Of a DNA stretch of 64,000 nt, positions 26,206 to 34,537 are shown in pieces; within the stretch, counting starts at the first letter, position 1; every line of letters starts with the position of its first letter. The stretch covers positions 1,674,001 through 1,738,000 of the forward strand of contig NZ_SOAP01000001.1 of the NCBI RefSeq assembly GCF_004364805.1. Reading direction: 5' to 3'. The translations under genes were made by a program, and so were the position numbers. The stretch is from Pelagimonas phthalicica. GTDB lineage: Bacteria; Pseudomonadota; Alphaproteobacteria; Rhodobacterales; Rhodobacteraceae. The notes under the pieces are model-generated. The model was not told the DNA's origin. It ran no database searches and saw only the letters and a program-made list of their open reading frames with translations.

Positions 26206-27162
26206 ATGAGCGACGAGATCACATCAGCGGTTTTGAAAAGCGACACAAGCGAAGTGACGGTTCTATCGATGGGCTGCGCCATTCAGAGTTGGCTGGTGGA
26301 CGGGCAGCCGGTGGTCTTGGGCTATGACAATCCAGAAGTTTACCGCGAAAACCCTTATTGCATGAACATCATCGTTGGCCGTGTCGCGAATCGTACGGCC
26401 AATTCCAGGTTTGAGCTGGGTGGAACCGTCTGGAAATTGCCCTCCAATGATGGCCCGCATCACTTGCATGGCGGTGCAAAGGGGCTGGGTTGGCAGAATT
26501 GGGATTTGCAGCAGCTGAGCGACTCTGCAGCCATATTGCGTCTGCATTCTGCGGACTTGGACCAAGGCTATCCCGGCGCGGTCGATTTTGAGGTCCGTTT
26601 GACCTTAGATGGCTCAGCCTTGACCTGGGAGATGTCGGCAATTCCCGACCGAGAAACCCCGATCAATCTCGCCCAACATGTCTATTTCAATCTGGATGGC
26701 CGCGCCGATCTGAACCGGCATCGTTTCAGGATCAACGCATCAAAAATCACTCCAACCGGCGCAGATTTGATTCCAACCGGCACCATCGAAGACGTGGATG
26801 GGACACGGTTTGACTTTCGCGCCTTGGCGGGTCTGGCCGAGAAGGACCCAGATGGGCTGGGATATGATTTGAACTATGTCATTGATGACACCAACGGCCC
26901 GAAGGCCCGAGTGGTTGCAGAGAACGGCATGGAGATGCGGCTTTGGACCGATCAGCCAGGGCTGCAATTCTACACCGGCGTGCATCTGAACCGGTTTGGC
27001 AGCCCGTCCCATGCGGCCAGCCATGGGCCAAGCTCGGGCTTTTGCCTTGAGGCGCAGGCCTTTCCCAATGTGGTGAACGAGCCGAGCTTTGGCTCGATCC
27101 TATGTTCGCCAGACCAGCCCTACTTTCAGCTCACCACCATCGATATCCGCAAGCCGCGCTAG
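26206..27162 (+). CDS. galM: Aldose 1-epimerase (galactose mutarotase)
   Basis: 318 residues. Catalytic blocks of GalM are visible: IIVGRVANRTANSRF, the histidine in GPHHLHGGAKGL, the second in NLAQHVYFNLDG, and the general base glutamate in SGFCLEAQAFPNVVN near residue 285. It interconverts alpha and beta aldoses. The start at 26206 follows GGGAGGGGC. Its TAG stop overlaps the TAG stop of fliP on the other strand within a shared CTAG, so the two genes converge without any spacer. Confidence 0.92.
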   Translation: MSDEITSAVLKSDTSEVTVLSMGCAIQSWLVDGQPVVLGYDNPEVYRENPYCMNIIVGRVANRTANSRFELGGTVWKLPSNDGPHHLHGGAKGLGWQNWDLQQLSDSAAILRLHSADLDQGYPGAVDFEVRLTLDGSALTWEMSAIPDRETPINLAQHVYFNLDGRADLNRHRFRINASKITPTGADLIPTGTIEDVDGTRFDFRALAGLAEKDPDGLGYDLNYVIDDTNGPKARVVAENGMEMRLWTDQPGLQFYTGVHLNRFGSPSHAASHGPSSGFCLEAQAFPNVVNEPSFGSILCSPDQPYFQLTTIDIRKPR

Positions 27163-27887
27163 AAATATCCTCTGACCAAACTGCCCGCGATCAAGGCCCA
27201 ACCGTCAGCAATCACAAAAAAGGCCAGCTTGAACGGAAGCGACACGATAGCAGGCGGGACCATCATCATACCCATGGACATCAACACCGCCGCGACCACA
27301 AGGTCGATGATGAGGAAGGGTAGAAAGATGAGGAAACCCACCTGAAAGGCGCGCGCAACCTCGGAAAGCATAAAGGTCGGGATCAAAACCGACAGCGGAG
27401 CCTCGGGCTGCAACGCGGTTTGCGCAGCGTCAGGTCGTAGGTCCGCCATGGCGCGATACGTCTCTGGATCAGCACGCGCCGCCATAAAGACGCGGAACGG
27501 TTTGAGAATTTCAATCGCTGCTGCCTCAAGCTCAACCTCTTCGTTCAAAAGAGGCTGAACCCCGGTCTCCCATGCCTCGTTAAAGACTGGTTCCATCACA
27601 AAATACGTCAGAAACAGAGCGAGGCTGACGATCAGCATATTGGGCGGCGATTGCTGCAAGCCGACGGCCTGTCGCAAAATCGCCAGCACGGTGACCATGA
27701 AGGGGAAACAGGTGATCATGATCGCAATGCCCGGCGCGATGCTGAGCAATGTGATCAACAGGATCAGCTGAATACTGGTCGCCGTGACCGACCCGCCATC
27801 GCCAAGGTTCAGCTCTAGCGATTGCGCCATGCCCTCGGTCGCAGCCCCAGTGGCCAGTACCAAGACAAGGAGGAAGACCCACCTCAT
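27159..27887 (-). CDS. fliP: Flagellar export apparatus protein FliP
   Basis: 242 residues. A cleavable signal peptide (VFLLVLVLATGAATEGMAQ) is followed by four membrane helices: SIQLILLITLLSIAPGIAIM, the NMLIVSLALFLTYF segment, SEVARAFQVGFLIFLPFLII and the C-terminal PFKLAFFVIADGWALIAGS. The LIPTFMLSEVARAFQVGF block is the FliP signature. It forms the core of the export gate with FliQ and FliR. Follows fliN by seven bases; fliO is not present between them. Confidence 0.95.
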   Translation of the reverse strand: MRWVFLLVLVLATGAATEGMAQSLELNLGDGGSVTATSIQLILLITLLSIAPGIAIMITCFPFMVTVLAILRQAVGLQQSPPNMLIVSLALFLTYFVMEPVFNEAWETGVQPLLNEEVELEAAAIEILKPFRVFMAARADPETYRAMADLRPDAAQTALQPEAPLSVLIPTFMLSEVARAFQVGFLIFLPFLIIDLVVAAVLMSMGMMMVPPAIVSLPFKLAFFVIADGWALIAGSLVRGYF

Positions 27888-27894
27888 GAGCGTA

Positions 27895-28182
27895 TCAGGA
27901 TGGGTTGTTGAGATCGGACACTTCGGTCAGGCGAACGGCCAATTGGCCCTGACCATCGCCCTCTTGCACCTCCAACACACCGATTCCAATCAGCTTTTCT
28001 CCGACATAAAGCTCAACCGGGTCGTCCAACTGCTTGTCCAAGCTCAGCACCGACCCTGCGGCGAGTTGCAAAAGGTCGCGCACCAATGGGCGCGCCTTGC
28101 CGACGGAAACGGTGATTTCGATGGGGACGGATGTAAAGGCTGTCGACCCTTCGGACCGGGCGGCGCTTTGTTGGTTATCCAT
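27895..28182 (-). CDS. fliN: Flagellar motor switch protein FliN
   Basis: 95 residues, the size of a minimal FliN (C-ring, SpoA domain). VPIEITVSVGKARPLVRDLL leads into LAAGSVLSLDKQLDDPVELY and VGEKLIGIGVLEV, the typical SpoA beta-sheet. It lies in the order fliF, fliH, fliN, fliP and overlaps fliH by eight bases. fliG and fliM are not in this window. Confidence 0.92.
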   Translation of the reverse strand: MDNQQSAARSEGSTAFTSVPIEITVSVGKARPLVRDLLQLAAGSVLSLDKQLDDPVELYVGEKLIGIGVLEVQEGDGQGQLAVRLTEVSDLNNPS

Positions 28183-28783
28183 TGGCTATCTTCCTCCGAT
28201 TGTCATGAGCAAACCCTTCGACCGCTTCGGAGACCGACGCGATCAGATCACCCAGATCGATCTGTTTTTCTGTGTTCCCAAGGCGAATATCGGCCTGTTC
28301 CTCGGCCAATGTGTCATCTTCGACCAGTTGGATCGGAAAGCTGAATTCGCCCTCAAGCAGGGGGGAAACCGCTGCGACATTGGCGGGGGCGACGGCTACA
28401 ATCACCTCAAGCGCACCAATTTCCTGGGCCATGCCTTGCAGTTGTTCGACAATATGGTGCCCCAGTGTCGCCCGGGCCATTTCTGGCAAAAGTGCCGCCA
28501 CCATCTCATCCAAAAGAGGGGTCATTGCGTTCATCACCTGGCTGTAAGCCTCATGATAGGTAAAGGACAGGTCCTGAAGATGTTGGCCAAAAGCGCTGGA
28601 AATGCGGCTGCTATCATCTGATTGCGCCTTGACGGCATCGTCCCAGCCCGCCCGGTAGCCGTTTTCAAACGCCTCAAGCTTTTGCCCCTCCAGGTCAGCT
28701 TCATTAAAAACGGGGGCGGCAGCCGCAGCAACCGGTGCTGCTGTTTGGGCAAAATCCTCTAGCAGGTCACTCAGAGCACTCAT
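28175..28783 (-). CDS. fliH: FliH-like flagellar assembly protein
   Basis: 202 residues, acidic and helical. It begins with LEDFAQTAAPVAAAAAPVF, then FENGYRAGWDDAVKAQSDD (the residues around GYRAGWDDA match the N-terminal FliH/HrpE pattern), a long helix, and an E-rich C-terminal part. FliH regulates the FliI ATPase and is always weakly conserved; position between fliF and fliN is the main support. Overlaps fliF (ATGA) at one end and fliN at the other. Confidence 0.72.
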   Translation of the reverse strand: MSALSDLLEDFAQTAAPVAAAAAPVFNEADLEGQKLEAFENGYRAGWDDAVKAQSDDSSRISSAFGQHLQDLSFTYHEAYSQVMNAMTPLLDEMVAALLPEMARATLGHHIVEQLQGMAQEIGALEVIVAVAPANVAAVSPLLEGEFSFPIQLVEDDTLAEEQADIRLGNTEKQIDLGDLIASVSEAVEGFAHDNRRKIANG

Positions 28784-30408
28784 TGCGCGCTTTCCTTGTC
28801 TTCTTCGAGCCAGCTGCGCAGGATTTCAACGGTTTCGGTCTTGCGCTCTTCGATCAGGTTGCGCAGCCGATCAACGGGATCTTCACCGCCAAGCCCGCCT
28901 TCTTCTCCGGGCATGTCGAAATCGACCATGCCCATGCCGCCAAAGCCGCCGCCATCCGCCACCATGGGCAGATCTTCGAACCCGCCGGCAGGCTCAACTT
29001 CTCCATCGAGCACGGTGCCATCATCCCCAGCAGGCGCGGGCAGCATGGCAGCACCTTCGCCGTTGGAGGACGCCAGAACCGGGCGCACAACAAACAGCCC
29101 GAGGATCAGGGCAACCACGGCCAAAACCCCCATCTGAATTAGACGCATCAGATCAATATTGCCGATGAACATGCTAGTTGACGGGTCGATTGGCCCGGTG
29201 CCAAGCCCTTCTGGGCGTTCAAACGGCAGGGAACGGATGGTGATCTGATCACCGCGCTGTTCTTCGAAACCGACGGCAGAGGAGACCAGATCGTTCAGCG
29301 CCTGCAGCTCTGCATCCGGCAGGGGAACAAAGGTCTGCGTGCCGTCATCTGCGGTTTGATAAGTTCCGTTTACCAAGACTGCCACTGTCAAACGGCGAAT
29401 CGCGCCGGGAACTCGCGTAATCTCACGCGTTGTTTCGGAGACTTCGTAATTGATACGTTCGCGTGTTTCCGCTTTGGAGGAAGACGAAGCATCGGCACCA
29501 CCGCCGTCACCTTCGGGCAGGTTCGAGGCCACACTGACATCACCGCCGCCGCTACTATCGGCCTTGTCACTGCGTTCTTCGGTATCGGTAGAGACAACCA
29601 CCCGTCCATCCGGGTCAAAGCTGCGCTCGCGGATCAATTCGCTTTCGGTGACGGTATCGACACTGACTTCGACCACAGCGTTACCAACGCCAACCCGCGC
29701 CTCCATCAGGCGTTGGACTCGGTCGCGTAGCTGCAGGGCCTTATCATCAGCCGTTGGGCCAGCCGGACTGTCCGCTTCGGCCCCAATCAGGCCACCTTTG
29801 CCATCAATGACCGCAACATTTTCTGGAACCAGACCGGGTACAGCGGAGGACACAAGGTATTTCAGCGCGCGCGCCTGTTGGGGCGAGATGGCCCCGGCGG
29901 CCGGCGTCACCGAGATCGACGCAGAGGGTGTGACATCCCGTTGAAAGGGATTCGCGGTGCTGTTGGCAATATGGACACGTGCATTGGCAATCGCGGGATT
30001 CGCAACGATTGTTCGGGCCAATTCACCCTCTTTGGCACGCCAATAGGCGGCGTCAAACATCTGAGATGTTGTGCCAAAGCCGGACAAACCATCAAGCAAT
30101 TCATAGCCTTGGCCACTATTGGCTGGCAGCCCTTCACTGGCCAGAGTCAGGCGCAACGCATCGCGATCTGCGTCTGGCACAAAAATGGCACCACCGCGCA
30201 CATCATATTGGACATTGCGCGCCTCAAGCGCCTTAACCACATCCCCGGCGGCCCCATTTTCCAGGCCCGCATATAGGAGAGACATGTTTGGCGATGACGC
30301 CAGCCTTGTCAGACCCAACACGGCGAGAATCATCGCCAGTGTCGCCCCTAAAACCACTATCCTTTGACGAGCCCCCAAGGCACCCCAGACTGAAAACATC
30401 TGCTGCAA
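28780..30408 (-). CDS. fliF: Flagellar MS-ring protein FliF
   Basis: About 542 residues. The N-terminal membrane helix IVVLGATLAMILAVLGLTRL, the YscJ/FliF ring-building motif (LYAGLENGAAGDVVKALEAR), GQGYELLDGLSGFGTTSQMF and the PSASISVTPAAGAISPQQAR segment are all FliF. A second helix (LIQMGVLAVVALILGLFVVR) precedes an acidic cytoplasmic tail for FliG. I favour a TTG start at 30408 because GGAGG lies six bases upstream; the next in-frame ATG (30399) would be 15 bases away from it. An ATG further upstream (30459) has no site. Confidence 0.93.
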   Translation of the reverse strand: MQQMFSVWGALGARQRIVVLGATLAMILAVLGLTRLASSPNMSLLYAGLENGAAGDVVKALEARNVQYDVRGGAIFVPDADRDALRLTLASEGLPANSGQGYELLDGLSGFGTTSQMFDAAYWRAKEGELARTIVANPAIANARVHIANSTANPFQRDVTPSASISVTPAAGAISPQQARALKYLVSSAVPGLVPENVAVIDGKGGLIGAEADSPAGPTADDKALQLRDRVQRLMEARVGVGNAVVEVSVDTVTESELIRERSFDPDGRVVVSTDTEERSDKADSSGGGDVSVASNLPEGDGGGADASSSSKAETRERINYEVSETTREITRVPGAIRRLTVAVLVNGTYQTADDGTQTFVPLPDAELQALNDLVSSAVGFEEQRGDQITIRSLPFERPEGLGTGPIDPSTSMFIGNIDLMRLIQMGVLAVVALILGLFVVRPVLASSNGEGAAMLPAPAGDDGTVLDGEVEPAGGFEDLPMVADGGGFGGMGMVDFDMPGEEGGLGGEDPVDRLRNLIEERKTETVEILRSWLEEDKESAQ

Positions 30409-30464
30409 GATCGACCTCCGCTCCAAACTTTCTGTTCGGCTAGCCCGACATTGACTCATTCAGC

Positions 30465-30479
30465 TTAACAATCAGTTAG
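30465..30479. promoter_or_regulatory. CtrA-like box between fliF and fliL
   Basis: TTAA (30465-30468), seven bases, then TTAG (30476-30479) matches the CtrA consensus TTAA-N7-TTAA with one change. It sits in the only gap between the divergent fliF and fliL units. CtrA controls flagellar genes in Rhodobacterales, so a role is plausible. Confidence 0.5.
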
Positions 30480-30524
30480 CCCATTTCTGTCAAAACAGGT
30501 GCAACGCCAGAAAAGAGGTTGAGA

Positions 30525-31037
30525 ATGTCTGACGCCACCGTTGATGAGGAAGAGGTCGAAGAAAAGAAACCGTCCAAACTCCCTATGATCATTGGGGTTG
30601 TGCTGGCTTTGGCTGGCGGCGGCGGCGGATTCTTTGCGGTTCAGTCCGGGCTTTTGGGTGGCGGAACTGACAGTGAAAAACATGATTCGTCTGCCGAGGC
30701 TCATGCTGAAGAAACCGTTGAAACGGCGCCATTGCCGGATGTTTCTTTTATAGAAGTGCCGCAGCTGGTGATTTCCCTGGGGCCCAAGGCGCAGGCCAGT
30801 CACCTGCGATTCCGCGCCAGCCTAGAGGTGCCCAAAAACTACACAACAGAAGTCGAAAGCATCCTGCCACGCGTGCAGGATGTGCTGAACAGTTATCTTC
30901 GCGCGCTTGATCCGCGCGATCTTGAAGCGCCTGGCGCGCTTATCAAATTGCGTGGCCAGATGCTGCGCAGAATCCGACTGGTCGCAGGCGAGGGGCGTGT
31001 CAGCGATCTGTTGGTCCTGGAATTTGTACTGAACTAA
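30525..31037 (+). CDS. fliL: Flagellar basal body-associated protein FliL
   Basis: 170 residues with a short acidic cytoplasmic start (SDATVDEEEVEEKKPSK), one membrane helix LPMIIGVVLALAGGGGGFF and a periplasmic domain. The conserved FliL segment is FIEVPQLVISLGP followed by FRASLEVP and a C-terminal SDLLVLEFVLN. FliL stabilises stators near the motor. Faces fliF divergently. Next gene follows after 12 bases. Confidence 0.88.
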   Translation: MSDATVDEEEVEEKKPSKLPMIIGVVLALAGGGGGFFAVQSGLLGGGTDSEKHDSSAEAHAEETVETAPLPDVSFIEVPQLVISLGPKAQASHLRFRASLEVPKNYTTEVESILPRVQDVLNSYLRALDPRDLEAPGALIKLRGQMLRRIRLVAGEGRVSDLLVLEFVLN

Positions 31038-31049
31038 AAGGGGACGGGA

Positions 31050-31415
31050 ATGGAAATGATTGCAGATATCTTGTTGGTTGCAGGTGCTTTGGGTGCTGGG
31101 TTTTACTGCTTTATCCTGGCGCGTCGGCTGACACGCTTTACTGATCTGGAGAACGGGGTCGGCGGGGCGGTGGCCGTTTTATCCGCTCAGGTTGATGACC
31201 TCAGCAAAACGCTGGAACAGGCGCAAAACAGCGCCGGTGATTCTTCGAAATCCTTGGGAGAATTAACCGAACGGGCCGAAGATGTAGCGCGGCGCCTGGA
31301 ATTGCTGGTGGCCTCGATGCATGACCTGCCGCAATCAGCCGCTGCCGCTCCACAGCCGCAAGCGCCACCCCAAGAGAATGCCGATCCGGTTTTTGTCCGC
31401 CACGCGCGCAACTGA
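31050..31415 (+). CDS. Uncharacterised single-pass membrane protein of the flagellar cluster
   Basis: 121 residues. A membrane helix (IADILLVAGALGAGFYCFIL) is followed by a charged ARRLTRF turn, a coiled-coil-like region (VAVLSAQVDDLSKTLEQAQN) and a proline/glutamine-rich tail (AAAPQPQAPPQEN). Lies 12 bases after fliL and 23 before the MotE-like gene, so it is part of the flagellar operon. No known domain is recognised by eye. Confidence 0.75.
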   Translation: MEMIADILLVAGALGAGFYCFILARRLTRFTDLENGVGGAVAVLSAQVDDLSKTLEQAQNSAGDSSKSLGELTERAEDVARRLELLVASMHDLPQSAAAAPQPQAPPQENADPVFVRHARN

Positions 31416-31438
31416 ATTCAGCCGTTTAGAGGTTTGTC

Positions 31439-32086
31439 ATGGCGAAATCTGCCCCTGCTGAACAAAAGAAATCCAAGAAAAAGCGCCCTCAACGCAAGGC
31501 AAAGGGAGCTCTTTCAGCGATTGGCGCATTGTTGCTGGCCTCGGCCATTTTGCGTGTCGGTATAGGCGCTGGCGAGGCTTTTGCCCGAGAAGGCGGCGAG
31601 GATGTGCATGAAGAGCCGGTGAAGAAAATGGCTGACACTTACACCCCTGCACCGGCGACACCGACAACCATCCCAGATGAAGAGATCATGCCATTGCTCA
31701 AAGCGATGAATGAACGCGAGGCGCGAATCGCTAAACGGGAAGAAAACGTGGCGGTGCGCATGAAAGCCTTGGCCGCCGCCGAGCAGGAGATCGATCGCAA
31801 ACTTGCCGCTTTGGAAGACGCCGAAGAACGTTTGCGCGCCACGATGTCTTTGGCGCAAACCGCCGCAGAGGATGATATCACCCGCCTCACAAGCGTTTAC
31901 GCCAATATGAAACCCAAACAAGCGGCGGCTTTGTTTGAGGAAATGGATCCAGAATTTTCCGCCGGTTTCCTGGCCCGCATGAAACCTGATGTGGCGGCCG
32001 CCATTATGGCAGGGCTAAGCCCGAACGCCGCTTATACGATCAGCGTCGTTCTGGCTGGCAGAAATGCCAGGGTCCCCAAGGAATAA
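31439..32086 (+). CDS. MotE-like flagellar stator chaperone (MgtE N-domain family)
   Basis: 215 residues. A basic N-terminus (KKSKKKRPQRKAK) precedes a single membrane helix (ALSAIGALLLASAILRVG), then a coiled coil from about 80 to 140 (EREARIAKREENVAVRMKAL) and a C-terminal MgtE-N-like helical domain (VYANMKPKQAAALFEEMDPE, MKPDVAAAIMAGLSPN). This layout is MotE of alphaproteobacteria, a periplasmic chaperone of the MotC stator component. Third gene after fliL. Confidence 0.75.
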   Translation: MAKSAPAEQKKSKKKRPQRKAKGALSAIGALLLASAILRVGIGAGEAFAREGGEDVHEEPVKKMADTYTPAPATPTTIPDEEIMPLLKAMNEREARIAKREENVAVRMKALAAAEQEIDRKLAALEDAEERLRATMSLAQTAAEDDITRLTSVYANMKPKQAAALFEEMDPEFSAGFLARMKPDVAAAIMAGLSPNAAYTISVVLAGRNARVPKE

Positions 32087-32204
32087 GGGCTTAATCGCGC
32101 TCGAAACACGGTATCGTGACACAAACCTTTCCGATACTGGGATTGATTTTCGAGCGCTTTTTTGCCAGAAAACCCAAGTTAACCATTCTAGGAATAGTGC
32201 TGCC

Positions 32205-32753
32205 ATGATCTCTCGTCGATCCTTCGTTGCCGCGGCCGCGGCGTCATTTGCCCTTCCGGCACACGCATTTGAGGTGGATCCGATTTTCCGCCCGCAAACT
32301 GTGGGTATCAAAAAGGATCTGGAACCGGGTCAGCTGCTGATTCTGCCACGGGCGCATTTTCTTTATTTCGTGACCGCACCGGGCGAGGCGCGCCGCTATG
32401 GCGTGGGCGTCGGCAAGGCTGGTCTGGAATTCACCGGCACCGCCAAAATCGGCGCCAAGAAGAAATGGCCCACATGGCGTCCGACAAATGAGATGATCGA
32501 GCGTGACCCGCATCTCTACGGCAAGTTCATCGATAACGACTATGTCCAGCCAGGTGGCCCGGGTAACCCTCTGGGCGCTCGCGCGCTGTATTTGTTCCAG
32601 AACGGTCGCGACACATTCTTCCGCATTCACGGCACCACATCGCCGCGTTCGATTGGACGGTCCGTGTCAAACGGCTGCATCCGGATGATCAACGATCACG
32701 TCGAAGACCTGTATGAGCGCGTTCCTGTCGGGGCGACTGTTACGGTTCTCTGA
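32205..32753 (+). CDS. L,D-transpeptidase (YkuD family)
   Basis: 182 residues with a Tat-like signal (ISRRSFVAAAAASFALPAHA). The catalytic signature is complete: His142 in RIHGTT and Cys158 in GRSVSNGCIRM. It cross-links peptidoglycan or attaches lipoproteins in the periplasm. Start ATG 32205 puts the twin arginines at residues 4-5; the open frame extends further upstream without support. A strong terminator follows the stop, so this gene has its own transcript end. Confidence 0.92.
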   Translation: MISRRSFVAAAAASFALPAHAFEVDPIFRPQTVGIKKDLEPGQLLILPRAHFLYFVTAPGEARRYGVGVGKAGLEFTGTAKIGAKKKWPTWRPTNEMIERDPHLYGKFIDNDYVQPGGPGNPLGARALYLFQNGRDTFFRIHGTTSPRSIGRSVSNGCIRMINDHVEDLYERVPVGATVTVL

Positions 32754-32773
32754 TCCCACACAATTCTCACGAT

Positions 32774-32803
32774 AAGCCGGGCCATGCTGCCCGGCTTTTT
32801 TTT
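32774..32803 (+). terminator. Intrinsic terminator after the L,D-transpeptidase
   Basis: AAGCCGGGC (32774-32782) pairs with GCCCGGCTT (32789-32797) and runs into a T-tract of eight bases. Confidence 0.93.
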
Positions 32804-32956
32804 GTTTTGTTCCTAGCAAAATCGCAGCTCATCGGCGGCCGGTTGCAACTTGAACATGTATAATCGGCGATTGTTCGCCATACTCCTGCCTCAATACCGC
32901 TTTTTAATACCTTGGTAAGAAATGGAACCCTACGATTCCATCAGAGGAGACGCAGT

Positions 32957-33148
32957 ATGGCAATCGTCGCAATTCTTTTGGGCAGTCTGTTCGGTTTGGT
33001 GGCCGGTATTACTGGCTTTGCATTCGGAGCCCTGACTCCAAGTCAGGCTTTCATGGTCTATTTGTTTTGCGGAGCGGCCATGGGCATGGTTCAACTTCTG
33101 TCATCCGTGATTGCGTGCAAGTTCGAACGCCTGACAAACCGAGCCTGA
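32957..33148 (+). CDS. Small hydrophobic membrane protein, 63 aa
   Basis: Start MAIVAILLG at 32957 follows AGAGGAGA. Two hydrophobic helices are separated by a short turn: AIVAILLGSLFGLVAGITGF and FMVYLFCGAAMGMVQLLSSV. Basic C-terminus CKFERLTNRA puts the end in the cytoplasm. No known family; roseobacters carry many such small inner-membrane proteins. Faces tesA, which ends 13 bases on. Confidence 0.65.
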   Translation: MAIVAILLGSLFGLVAGITGFAFGALTPSQAFMVYLFCGAAMGMVQLLSSVIACKFERLTNRA

Positions 33149-33160
33149 CACCGACAACTG

Positions 33161-33802
33161 CTAGTCCGACAAACGCCCCAGCAACTCTTCGACTTTTGGA
33201 CCCACGGCATCAACAATCATCGCAACACCCTCTGGGTTGGGATGAATGCCATCCGCCTGCATCAGATGCGCCACGTCAGAGGGTGACGGATTTTCCAGTC
33301 CAAAACCGGCAAAGAAACTCTCCATAAAAACCGTGCCATATTGCGCCGCCAATTCCGGATAGAGCGCATCAAAGGCCGTTTTGTAGTCGGGGCCAAAATT
33401 TCCAGGCGCTTCCATCCCGATCAGCAAAACTTCGAGATCGCGGGCCTGCGCGACTTTGAGGATTCCCTCGATATTACGGCGTGCTTCTTCCGGGGCGCCT
33501 CCGCGCAACAAATCATTCCCCCCCAAAGTGACGATCATCGCATCAATTTCCGGCGTCAAAGACCACTCCACCCGCGCCAAACCACCGGCCGTCGTGTCCC
33601 CGGACACGCCGCCGTTGACGACGCGCACATCATGACCCTGCTCGGCCAGCCAGTTGCGCAATTGCGGTACAAACCCGTCTTGCTCAAGCAGGCCGTAGCC
33701 CTGGGTCAGACTGTCACCAAGTGCCAAAATATCGACCTGTTCAGCACTCACTGGACCGGCAATTGCTAAAACTCCTGCCAAAACTGTCTTGTAGCCGCCC
33801 AT
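33161..33802 (-). CDS. tesA: Acyl-CoA thioesterase I / arylesterase (GDSL)
   Basis: 213 residues from ATG 33802, which yields a clean signal peptide (VLAGVLAIAGPVSA); an upstream GTG is possible. GDSL block is LALGDSLTQGYG with Ser31, block III is GGNDLLRG, and the Asp-His pair is DGIHPNPEG. Periplasmic TesA/EstA-type multifunctional esterase. Divergent from an FtsX-type ABC pair, the same tesA-ybbA-ybbP arrangement as in E. coli. Confidence 0.92.
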   Translation of the reverse strand: MGGYKTVLAGVLAIAGPVSAEQVDILALGDSLTQGYGLLEQDGFVPQLRNWLAEQGHDVRVVNGGVSGDTTAGGLARVEWSLTPEIDAMIVTLGGNDLLRGGAPEEARRNIEGILKVAQARDLEVLLIGMEAPGNFGPDYKTAFDALYPELAAQYGTVFMESFFAGFGLENPSPSDVAHLMQADGIHPNPEGVAMIVDAVGPKVEELLGRLSD

Positions 33803-33847
33803 AATCGCCCCATATGTGTCAGATCGTTTCAACACAGGACCATCTTG

Positions 33848-34537
33848 ATGCCTGATCCCATTCTCTCCCTACAAGATGTCACTTTAAGCCTGCGAAGCAA
33901 TGCGGGAATGGTGGAAATCTTGCACAATATCACGATGGATGTCGCTAAGGGCGAGAGTGTGGGCCTGATTGGACCTTCCGGTTCTGGGAAATCTTCTCTT
34001 TTGATGGTCATGGGCGGGCTTGAGCGCGCCACAGGCGGGCAGGTTCGCGCGCTGGACAAAGACCTGACCCATCTGGACGAAGATTCGCTGGCGCGGTTCC
34101 GGCAAGATCACATGGGCGTTGTGTTCCAATCCTTCCATTTGATCCCGACCATGACCGCTTTGGAAAATGTCGCGACCCCGTTGGAATTGGCCGGGCGCAA
34201 GGATGCGTTTGAGCGGGCCGAGGCGGAATTGGAGGCTGTCGGCCTAAGCCATCGCGCCGACCATTATCCGGCGCAACTCTCTGGCGGAGAACAACAGCGG
34301 GTTGCCTTGGCGCGCGCATTGGTCCCGCGCCCCGATTTTTTGCTGGCAGATGAACCGACTGGCAATCTGGATGGTAATAATGGCCAAGCAATTATGGATT
34401 TGATCTTTGGTCTGTCCGAAAAACATGGCGCGACACTGGTGCTTGTCACCCATGCGCCGGAATTGGCGGCCCGGTGTGATCGGGTGATCCGGCTGAAAGA
34501 CGGTCAGATCGACCAAGACCGGGCGGCTGCAGAATGA
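33848..34537 (+). CDS. ybbA: ABC transporter ATP-binding protein, YbbA-like
   Basis: 229 residues. Walker A GPSGSGKSS is at about 39-47, Q-loop in VVFQSFHLIPTMTALENV, signature LSGGEQQRVALARAL, Walker B FLLADEPTGNLD and the H-loop in VLVTHAPEL. This LolD/MacB-like group partners FtsX-type permeases. ATG 33848 is used although a TTG precedes it. The stop overlaps the permease start by four bases. Paired with tesA as in E. coli. Confidence 0.9.
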   Translation: MPDPILSLQDVTLSLRSNAGMVEILHNITMDVAKGESVGLIGPSGSGKSSLLMVMGGLERATGGQVRALDKDLTHLDEDSLARFRQDHMGVVFQSFHLIPTMTALENVATPLELAGRKDAFERAEAELEAVGLSHRADHYPAQLSGGEQQRVALARALVPRPDFLLADEPTGNLDGNNGQAIMDLIFGLSEKHGATLVLVTHAPELAARCDRVIRLKDGQIDQDRAAAE

